Part shown: positions 55,310 through 64,000 of the stretch, piece by piece | How the letters are laid out: every line of letters begins with the position of its first letter | Position numbering within the stretch: the first letter of the stretch is position 1 | The notes under the pieces: generated by a model | Told to the model about the DNA's origin: nothing | The model's input: only the letters and a program-made list of their open reading frames with translations | Database searches by the model: none | Position numbers and translations under genes: made by a program | From: Chiua virens | Taxonomy: Eukaryota > Basidiomycota > Agaricomycetes > Boletales > Boletaceae | NCBI GenBank assembly: GCA_019787685.1 | Contig: JAHNUO010000021.1 | Location: forward strand, 434,001 to 498,000 | Length of the DNA stretch: 64,000 nt | Direction: 5' to 3'

Positions 55310-56326
55310 ACGCAGCAGGTGTTCAAGTTGCCGCATCATGGTATTATTGTTGGATGCATTATCCATGGTAATCTGACCAAGCTTATGCTGAATTCCGACT
55401 TCGTCCAAGAGGTGGAAGAACTCGTTAGCAAGACGAATACCACTATGACTTCCATCAATAAACCGAAAGGCAATGAGGTGATCGCGGTATTCAAGGTGGT
55501 TCTCTGGACTTCAAGCCAAGAAGTGTGCTGTAATGGCCATAAAGCTGTCGCGATTAGGATCGCTCCATAGGTCTGTCATCAGGGAGATGCGTCCAAGAGC
55601 ATTCTTCACAAAATCAGCAACCCACAAGATGTTACTAGAGCAGGGACTCACTTGAAGGTCTGTCTTGATTTGGTCTAGCTCTGTTCTGTACGTGTGAAGA
55701 ATTTGTGTGGTAAGCTTAGTACGATGTGGGACATCACTATCGGTGATGTTCCCTTGGCCAAGGTAGCAGAGAAGGTTACGAAAGTTGGTCGACTCTGTGA
55801 CTTTGATCGACTATGACGGTGAATGAATAACTTGACTCAATCTGGACCAGTACATTAGTACTTACCTGGTCGTCTTCAACAACCCACTTCATGAGTAAGT
55901 GGTGAAATGTTGGAACCGTAAACGGTTCTTGAATCAGGCCACCAATGTCTTCGAGTTCATGAATCTTTAATCCATGCTCATTGATCGCCTGCTCATACTC
56001 CTCTGGATGTTTGGTCTTGAGGTGGGTTCGATAGCATGTTGTCATCCCGGTGCCATGTTTCCATGTCTTCCACTGTCGTTTACTGCCCCTAGATTAACGG
56101 AGGTGAAAACTTGCTTGTGCTAGTACTCAGTCAAGGGCTATCACTTACTCTTTCGGTTCAGAGCATGGCTTGCATCCGACATATGGTGTCGTAGGAAAAC
56201 TTCTCAGAGTGTCTTCAGGCTCGGGAAGATCTTCTGGCCAGATTGCTGAAGGCTCGGATGACATAAGGGGCCGGAGGTGGTACCAGACATCTGTGGCCGC
56301 AGTCTTGGAATGCTCTGGTGACCCGC
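55310..56326 (-). pseudogene. hAT transposase, N-terminal half
   Basis: Read on the minus strand from 56326: SPEHSKTAATDVWYHLRPLM, GCKPCSEPKE and a GTAAGT intron. A BED-type zinc finger follows (CSEPC-like Cys pair, then WKTWKHGTGMTTCYRTHLK and H). Further on are RISLMTDLWSDPN with the first catalytic Asp, HLIAFRFIDGSHS, and HKLGQITMDNASNNNTMM with the second catalytic Asp, ending LEHLLR at the LTR. An in-frame TGA lies at 55513-55511 (after HFLA). The start of the gene and the 5' terminal inverted repeat are missing, because the sequence is replaced at 56326 by the inverted LTR C. Confidence 0.85.
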
Positions 56327-57015
56327 TGTAGGAGTTAGATACTCCCTACGGTTGTAGGATACATTTTCCTCGCTCTTCATCCTGTCATATCATCTCCCGT
56401 CTCATCCGCCATCGACTTCGTGCCAGCCCGGTTTCATTCCTAGCGTTTACAGATCATCCGAGTCCAATCCAAGTCCAATCCGAGTCAACGCGATCCAATC
56501 CGGTGCTTTCGTACGTATTCCACTTCATCCAATTTGACTTGTTCTACTCGATTTGGCCTTATTAAGGTCATTACTATCCTAACACCTTCCCTTTCTTTGT
56601 CATCTACAAGGTTTGACACCCCTTCTTTCCATACTCACCCTACGTCAATCCTGTACACTTACTTAGGGTCGGATTACCTTTAACAGTCCTGGGTTATGCC
56701 CAGGACTATAAAACCCTGTTTCTAACACAAAAATATTGTCTTTCTGCATTCAGGAGATCTCCTGTTTACTCTCCCGTGCGTGAGTGAGCTGGATAGTTTC
56801 TCTTTTACCTCGTCCTATCGTTCCTCGGCGTCTCATCTACTCGAATCAATACTCTCATCGCCTCGATACCACCCGGATACTTTTACATCAACTGCTTTTC
56901 ATTCCGGATTGTCCAGCAGCCTCTAGGACTCTTAGACAAACCTGAATCCATCATCCCTTCAAACACAACCCCCCTTGGGACGAACCTATCGCCCCACCTT
57001 TCTCATTCTACCTTA
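56327..57015 (+). repeat. Inverted chimeric LTR at the palindrome boundary (LTR C)
   Basis: A 689-bp LTR in plus orientation. At the four sites near its 5' end (56420, 56430, 56442, 56460) it carries the LTR B bases; at 56779 it carries the LTR A base. It is therefore a recombinant. Its 5' flank (GGTGACCCGC) is hAT N-terminal sequence in opposite orientation. Its 3' flank is the hAT C-terminal half (GCGTGCC). There is no target duplication around it. The element it belonged to is absent. Confidence 0.9.
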
Positions 57016-59088
57016 GCGTGCCAAAGGGGTGGCATTTCATCATGATGGAAACCGTCTCCGGTAGGCTAGAGCTTTAATTTTGAGATCCCATAGACTCAGT
57101 TTGCAATATACTAGGTGCTTTCCACATGTTGTGAACATTGCCGTGCAGGCTTTTCTAGCCGAACTGAAGGCAAATCCTATAGCCCCACTCTCAACTCTTC
57201 CTCACAATCCAGACGCTGAGATGGTCACAAATGTGAAAAAGTATGTTGCAACATTAGAACGGGATCTTATTGGCACAGGCCAAAGGGTAGTTGCTGCATG
57301 TTGCGCATCAGGGCAACGGGGGCGTGACCTACGCAAGCTAATTGAACAAGGTAACGACTCAGGATATTGGAAGGGGAAAATGGTAGACCCCGTACACAAA
57401 TCCATGCCTGAAGTACAGTTATTGCGGGATTGTGAGACATGGTGGTCCTCTACCTTTAATATGATTGACCGTATAATTTTATTACATCCAGTAGGTTGTG
57501 ATTTGATGTCCGTCATGACGAGATACTCACACATCTTTCTCCAGAGTCTTGTACGCTTCCTTCAATGCCCTGAACACTCTGATATTTGTCATCTCGCTCT
57601 AAATGACTACGAGATTGGTGTTCTATGCGATATCCATCAAGCCCTAGAGATTCCACATCTTATGCAGCAAAACTTCTCGTTCGAATGCACGCCAACACTA
57701 CCAATGGCCATTCCACTATACGAGATACTTAACCATGAATGGAAGGACCTAAAATCGACGATCCCTGAGCTAGCCCATTACATATCAATCGCAACTGAGA
57801 AGATCAATGAGTATGTAGCTGAAGGCCGTAAAATGTGCATCTATGCCCTCACAATGAGTACGTCAGTGCCCCAACTCCTACACTGACAACCATTTGAGAT
57901 TTGTTTTGCTAGTTTTGAATCCAACAATGAAGTTTACGTGGATGAAACAACATTGGCTGGCAGAGGATGTCAAAAATGCGTGGAAATGGATGCTCGAAGC
58001 TGTGAGTCTGAACAATAACATAGATTTCCAGTGACATGTATTGACAAGGCTACCACAGATGGAAGCTTATCAGTGGGCTGCTCGACTTCATGACAAGGCA
58101 AATAACAAAAGCTCAGGCCACACTCTGTTGGGCCTGCCTGGCAGCACAGTAGCCAGGGCAGTGCAGGCGCACGCACGTGGTGTCAGACGCTTACAGGGAC
58201 TGGCCAAAGTTCGAAGGTCCACATCCTATGCCAACATGTTCACATCTACAGCAACCACTAACATAACCACTCTCAACACAGTGTCCAATCCAGACACTGA
58301 TCGTACTACTTGTACTAGCCTAGACTCAGAGAACCGACTATCCCTACTAGGCCCAGACTCTCCTCGTCTGGGTCACACTGCCCCAGAAGACTGTGAACGT
58401 CTCGAAGCACTGGCATGTGCTCAGATTGATGACCAAAAGGCTGCTGAGAGTGAGCTACTCAGGTATGAGATGGATACTGGTACGGTGATGAGTGGTGATG
58501 TGTCGGAACACAGTGTTGATCTTGTCTGCTTCTGGGAGGTACATGGTTTCTTAGTCTTCATTCACACAACTAACAAGAATCTCTCAGCGGCATGAGCATA
58601 CTTACCCATTACTCTTTCGGGTGGCTATGGATGTACTTCCTGCACAGGCGTCATCGGTGCCTTGTGAACATGTCTTTTCGTCGAGCAAGGAAACTTGCAC
58701 ATTGCGTCGGAATAATCTTGGCCCAGAGCTAATGGAAGCACTACAGGTTCTCAAGTTCAAGTACAAACAGGAACACCTTTCTTTTACCTCGGATCTCATT
58801 GCAAACCCACTTGACTATAGTATTACTGAGTTGACAGACTATGCTTCATGTGAATTGATTGCTACGGGTAACTTTGAAGAACTAAATGATTTGATTTGCA
58901 ACTGTACTAGTAGTAGCGACAACCAGCAGATCTAGTTATTTATTCTTAATACTATTGGCTGGGAAATGCCGGCTCAGTTCTTGCCCACTTCGAACCCACT
59001 TCGAAGTGCACTTCGTCTCACTTCGAAAAAACGAACTATAACGAAGTGCCACTTCGAGTTCACTTCAGTTCAGTTCGCGGCAACACTA
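57016..59088 (+). pseudogene. hAT transposase, C-terminal half (right arm copy)
   Basis: Mirror of 47519-49591, identical as far as seen: RAKGVAFHHDGNRLR, CFPHVVNIAVQAFLAELKAN (57120 on), CETWWSSTFN, the helical region to 57886, 58041-58540, and the hATC dimerisation block 58610-58935. The hAT 3' terminus is at 59088 (...CAACACTA). This copy has no N-terminal half in the same orientation, so it is only a fragment. Confidence 0.85.
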
Positions 59089-62000
59089 CCGCGGGCGAAA
59101 CATCAAATTCAGCCATCGACAGAACTGGAAACTAATCTTGATATTCGGTAATACATATATCTCAACATTTAGGCCTATGCTAAATATTGATCTAGCCGTT
59201 GTGTTAGTAATGTCCGTGCCGGCTGGTCGCTATTACGTTGCATCTCGTCACTTCAAACTCTCACAATTCTACGATGACATGTTTTCCTCCATTGGTGGGG
59301 TGTGTCCGATATCAATCGTTTGTGGTGCTTGGAATATTACTGACGTATGGAGCTAGATTCTTGCACACTTCATCATCCAAGGCGAATCACGCCTCCATCG
59401 CTGCTTCAATAACGTTGACGTTTCCGACAACGCCGTGAACGACATTAAGACTCTGCAGAAGCTTGTGAAGGTTGGAGATGCATGCCACACTCGCGAAGAT
59501 CACATCTGACGCAACAAGTCTTTACCGTTCATTCAAGGATGCAACGCCTCTCCCCGGTGCAATCAAGGAAGGCCTGCGCGAGAAGCTCGACATTGCCTTT
59601 GATAAGGCATTTAATATCTCCCACATTGCGTCTTACACGATAGGTCGAAATCCTGAACATGATGCAACGTTAGCTGAAGCCTGGCCCGAGTACACCAAAC
59701 ATGTCATTTTTGGCGTTAAAGAATACATCGATGATCTTCGCACGACCGGCGTCCTTGATGATGACAGCTCAGATCTCAGTTTGTCCTTGGATGAGAAAAT
59801 GGTGATTGTGTCGTTTGCTGACTTGATTTCAGGTATCATCTTGGTTCACCCCTTACGTCTACCTCGTCAAAGCTCATGGACGCGAATGGTTACCCGGTTC
59901 AGCCAGTGCGGACATGATCCGTGCCATACTCGGACACCCATCCCTTAACACCGAGAATCGCGACCTCGCCGTCCACGCAGTATGTTCATACACCTTGAGA
60001 TCCCTGGTACCAGGATCGATCTCATCCACATACAGATTTGCAAGGTCTTCCTCGAAGTTTTTGAGGTGTTCCTTGCTCTTGAAATCGAATTGACATCTCG
60101 AACAATCCCTCCTCGTCCTGAAAGCGTTAAGGACATTGCAAGCTACTTCTCTCTCGCTGAGAAGAAGAGGCCGAACGTAAAACGCAAGGCGAAATCGATG
60201 GACAATGAGACCGAGGGCGAAGAGGAAGAAGACGGACCGTTATCTGACGAGCTTGAACAGGTCGACAAACTCACGCCAGAACAGCTGAAGAAACTCACTG
60301 CCGAGGCCGATATTGCGAAAACGATCATTCTCAGCGTCGTCAACAAAAGCCTCGTGAAGTACGCGGCCGTATCCGACCTTCACGACAGCTGGAGGCGTCA
60401 ATCCGTTATTCCGACCGACATCAATCCAAACTCCTTCCGCGGTCAACACATGCTCAATTTTCATACATTCGAATGGGGTTGGAAAGCTCCAGGGAGTCGT
60501 CCCCGTGTCCACGGCCAGCTCGCGCAGCTCACTATTCTTGAACACGAGATCGTTCAGTTTTATCGCAAACCTCTCCTTCTTGAATCTCAGTCAGCTGCTT
60601 TTCTTCGTGCCGCAATCGAACAAGTCACTGTTCCCTATCGCCGCACCACGCCTCTGTCTCGTCAGTCCCACTTGACCAAACAACCACCAAAGCCTGTTGT
60701 TCCCCTCGATCCTCCTCCATTTGAGTGGCCAGACCATCTCGATCACGCCTCTCTGCAACCTGCGGCAATAACATTCTCCCTCACTGGCTGGCGCTGCACA
60801 AAGAAATCCAAACGCACCTCAAGCAGACCAACGTGCTGCAACGTGCAATCAACTTGATTCAAGATACACGCTTTGCATGGGCAGATCAAACGGGGGCAAT
60901 CGAACTGCGAGACAAACCAAGCTTGGATCTCGACGTCCAGAATGCGTTGAAGAATCTCATCACAGTCAGTCGTTACTCAGATTCGTGCATAATTTACCGA
61001 TTTCATGCTTGCATTTTATTTAGGCCATAGACGTCAATGCGTACCGTCAGCGCACCAGGAAAAAGAAGGTGACGTTGAGAACAAAGATTCCAGAACAGGA
61101 ACGTTTCAAGGTTTCTTATCGTGATGCTGACGTGAAGGATCACAAGTCTGGTGACATCAGATCTCAATTCGTTCTCAAGCCTGCCGACGAGAGTGATGGA
61201 GACAGCGAGCAACACGATGACGTCGAACATCACGACCATGAAGATGACGAAGATGGGCATGACGAGGAGGACCAGGACGAAGCTGTCAACAAGAATCTCG
61301 ATAAGGCGACGCTCGACGACCTTCACAGTGTACCATCAGACTCAGAGCAGGCACACTTGTCCAATGCAGGTGAGAATGATTTCAATAATTCTCTTGAAAA
61401 ATGCGCCGAAAATCTCGTTAGCTGCCGCACAGCTGTCGGATGAGAGTGTATGTCTGGACGACCCTTTCTCTCATGCCCAGATGCCAACCCCATCCCAATC
61501 TGAGCCGGAGCCTGGCATTCCCAGTCGTGAAGTGGGTTGCGATCCCGAAGATGTTATATCGTTGGAGCTTGTTGCTGATCCTCCGAAACCAACCCCTCGG
61601 GGCGAAGGTACGTGCATCTTTTTTTTTTTTTTTTCATTCGCCATGTCCACATTTTGGCCTCGTCCCTTCTTGTACACCTCTCGACACCGACCCTTTCATC
61701 ACACAATTCTAACGACTCCCATTTTATGCACATGTCATTGACCCGACTGCATTTTCGTTTCATCCAGATCCTCATACATGTGAGTATTTGGGTCACGACG
61801 TTCCAAGAGATATGCGTATGAGACCATGAAATTTCATTATCAGCTATCCGAAGGTTACAAAACCCCACAAACCATATCAAAGGTGTATCTCAATCCAGGT
61901 CGTAGTTTGTATAAATGTTTACCATCTATTTGAAGGCGACAACAGTTACACGATGGGCGTTGATGATGGTGGTGAGTCCAAATGCGCAAACCGTGCACTA

Positions 62001-62309
62001 ACTACATTTTGGGCTGCTTGACTTTTAGAACCAACGAAAAATAACCGCAAGCGCACTTCTTCCCGTTCCAACGTGTTTTCATCACCCGAAGGGAAAGGCA
62101 AAGATGGTCCGCCATTCTCATTCATCACCATTTGGCTGACGTAATGTTAAGTCACTATTTCGGTAGCTGGTCGTCGCCGCAAGCCCACGAAGCGCAACCG
62201 TGTTGAAGAACCGACTGTTCCGGTTGATCAGCCCACGACGCCTCCCAACAGTTATGACAGGATGCTGGACGCGTTTACACCGTCCCAACCACAGGGGGAG
62301 ATTGCTTGA
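59089..62309 (+). CDS. Unrecognised large gene (cassette gene 2), right arm copy
   Basis: Mirror of the left-arm copy at 44298-47518. In this orientation the exons are easy to follow: about 59160-59300, 59472-59830, 59835-59985, 59982-60780, 60779-60964, 61027-61372, 61376-61610, short exons to about 62040, and 62169-62309 (ending GEIA, then TGA). The acidic tract is at about 60200 and the Asp/Glu/His tract at about 61230. The poly-T run near 61620-61634 lies in an intron. As on the left, the gene's true start was probably cut by the hAT element at 59088. Confidence 0.6.
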
Positions 62310-62708
62310 ACCGTTCTCGTTGTTTGATTGTCTTGATACTAGTCCGTGTACGACCATCAAATTGACCGAATTCGTGGTGTGTTGCTCCACTATTGAATAA
62401 GTCCTGAACCGTGCCAGGGCCTCACAACCTGTCGTTCTGAATTCAATACAATGTCAATACATGCCAAACAAGCTTGACTGACTGACACGGTCGTGCGTCG
62501 CTTCCGTTCCTAAACCACCTTTTCACACTGGCAGTGTCACACCGTCACCGACTCACTGACTCACTGAGGGCCCGTCTACCTATCGCCTTGGCACGATCGA
62601 TATTTGTATTTGTTCTTGGTTCGTATTTCCTTTCCCTCAGCCCTACGGCCAGCCTGTCCTTGCTTCACCTTGCATCCAGCTCGCATCGCTTCACAAAGCG
62701 TCTCTAGT
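62310..62708. other. Spacer between gene 2 and gene 3 (right arm)
   Basis: About 400 bases, mirrored at 43899-44297, presumably carrying the gene 3 promoter. A run of short GTCA/TGAC words (CTTGACTGACTGACACGG, CACCGACTCACTGACTCACTGA) lies at 62470-62570; no TATA box is evident. Confidence 0.4.
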
Positions 62709-64000
62709 ATGCCTGACCCGAACGAGAACATTATTGAGAAGTACAGCTTTCTTTTGATATTTGCGTCTATATCCATTGAAGTGAAGGTAGCTCTTCAGCG
62801 TTCAATGAAAATGGCCTCGAAAACGTTGACGAAGGCATCCGAGATGCGCCATTCCGTCATGCTCTTCTTCCACAGCAGCTCCAGACAAGCGATGCGTGTT
62901 CTCAGGATGAGCTACACGCAGCCCTCTATTCCTCGGAATCCATGGACGACAACTTCGCCGCTCGGTTTTTCAACATGCCCGTCAAAACGACCAAGCTGAG
63001 CTCCCTCAGGAACATAGCACAGCGCAAGGACAAGAGAACCGCATATGCTTTGCTTCGCAGTCGCCGTGTTTTAAAGCTCGACGAAGAATTTATTCTCGAC
63101 CACAATGGCCCGGACACAGTCCCTCGTATCGGTCCCCATTTCTGGGACTTCAGTCTTATCGTTGGCCATAGTATTGGATTACACGCCGCACTTCCTGTTA
63201 CATGCGCAGATGCGACATGGCACTGCGAACTCAACTTCAATCGTCCATATACTCTCTGGCCCACCGCTGATGTTCCGTACCTTCCGTTTGATCCAACGGG
63301 ACGTATGATGTATATTGGCACTCGCCGTCAAGAGAACATGTGGCTCGCACTTGTTCCCAAGACCTACACCGATCCCGATCATCTCGACAATGTCTCTGGT
63401 CGTTATCCTCGGCTCAACGCATCCACAACAGCACTCGCGAGAAAGCACTCGCTGATGATTATCATGTTTTTCGCATGGGCGTTCCACAAGCTTCGTCTTC
63501 AGGATATCCATTGTGAGACGAAGTATCCAGAACCACTGACTCAAGAATCTCTGTCGCTGTCGACGGAAATCTTGTAAGTTCATTTCTGGTGTGGATTTAC
63601 GTTTCGGGAGGCGCCCTGCTTGCGCATATCTGTGGACACATGCCGATTGGGTGCTGTGTATATACATCCCTCCATTCGTACAATTTGAGTGCCTCCACAG
63701 CAGGAGTACTTGAACTAATTCTCTACTTTTAGACGTCGCTTGGGCGATAATTCCTCGCGCGTCATAACCCTCAGGCTGCTTGACCTCAGACACCTGCAAC
63801 ACGTCATGATCAACCACTGGAACGATTGGGTCGCCCAGGCACCTCAAGCATGGAAAAACGATGGATGGCTTACGTCAGTTATTCCCATCTGTGTCACCAT
63901 ACGCTACGGTCAGAACCAGCACCTCGCACTTAGTCAACAGACCAATGATGCAGAACGAAACGTCTGGCAAAACGACCACGACTATACCAACATCCGACAG
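62709..64000 (+). CDS. Unrecognised large gene (cassette gene 3), right arm copy, cut by window end
   Basis: Mirror of 43898-42607. It starts ATG 62709, donor GTACAG at about 62741, next exon from about 62791 (SSAFNENGLENVDEGIRDAP) through 63577, intron GTAAGT...TTTTAG to 63732, then RRLGDNSSRVITLRLLDLRH to the window end inside NDHDYTNIRQ. In the left copy the protein continues for about 850 more residues. Whether this copy does too depends on how far the palindrome extends. Confidence 0.7.

Larger units (their letters stand above)
56327..64000. repeat. Right arm of the giant palindrome
   Basis: Reverse complement of 42607-50280 (see the left arm). The arm begins exactly at the TG end of LTR C and runs to the window edge, so its true length is not visible. 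The spacer between the arms is 50281-56326 (6,046 bp). Confidence 0.95.

Noticed and set aside
56327..57015. LTR C as an ordinary solo LTR
   Set aside because: Its flanks do not share a target duplication and come from opposite orientations of the hAT gene, so it is a rearrangement junction rather than a simple solo LTR.
1..64000. CRISPR array, rRNA genes, bacterial operons
   Set aside because: No regularly spaced short repeats, no rRNA-like sequence and no bacterial gene organisation; introns and element types are fungal.

Overview
The window looks like nuclear DNA of a mushroom-forming basidiomycete (Agaricomycetes). Short introns of about 50 bases with GT-AG borders and CTAAC-like branch sites recur throughout. 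The recognisable genes (Dna2, Utp20, a WD40 protein) have fungal character, and the mobile elements (hAT, Ty1/copia, a gag-only LTR element, a PIF1-type Helitron helicase) are the usual Agaricomycete mixture. There is no sign of bacterial or organellar DNA.

Region by region. 1-19 kb is an old, decaying stretch. It holds broken genes mostly on the minus strand: a Ser-rich protein at 1.3-5.2 kb, unrecognised remnants at 6.5-9.5 kb, and a DNA2 helicase/nuclease pseudogene at 11.5-16.3 kb. It also holds two solo LTRs and a degenerate minisatellite. Stops that replace Arg codons (TGA where CGA is expected) and sparse CpG suggest C-to-T decay. 19.1-22.7 kb is a 3'-truncated, frameshifted copia element. 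It abuts a Helitron-type helicase remnant (22.7-24.0 kb) and an unrecognised coding stretch that may belong with it. 25.5-37.2 kb is rearranged: a 284-bp direct repeat at both edges, a 5' fragment of UTP20 on the plus strand, an intact WD40 gene, and a larger 3'-truncated UTP20 fragment on the minus strand. The two UTP20 pieces overlap by about 320 bp in inverted orientation, as expected after an inversion with staggered breaks.

37.8-47.5 kb carries a cassette of three multi-exon genes that I cannot assign to any family: gene 1 (plus, 381 aa), gene 3 and gene 2 (minus). 47.5-59.1 kb is a nest. A hAT transposase gene sits at the 5' end of gene 2. A 5.7-kb LTR retrotransposon is inserted inside the hAT gene. 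The retrotransposon encodes only a gag-like protein in sense, and in antisense it carries an intact four-exon gene for a zinc-cluster/coiled-coil protein.

The dominant structural feature is a very large palindrome. Bases 42607-50280 reappear as the reverse complement at 56327-64000 (position x pairs with 106607-x, with no indel seen), separated by a 6.05-kb spacer. The arms include gene 2, most of gene 3, the hAT C-terminal half and one LTR. The spacer-side end of the right arm lies exactly at an LTR terminus, and that LTR is a chimera of two LTR variants. This is what a crossover between inverted LTRs on sister chromatids would leave, unless it is an assembly join.
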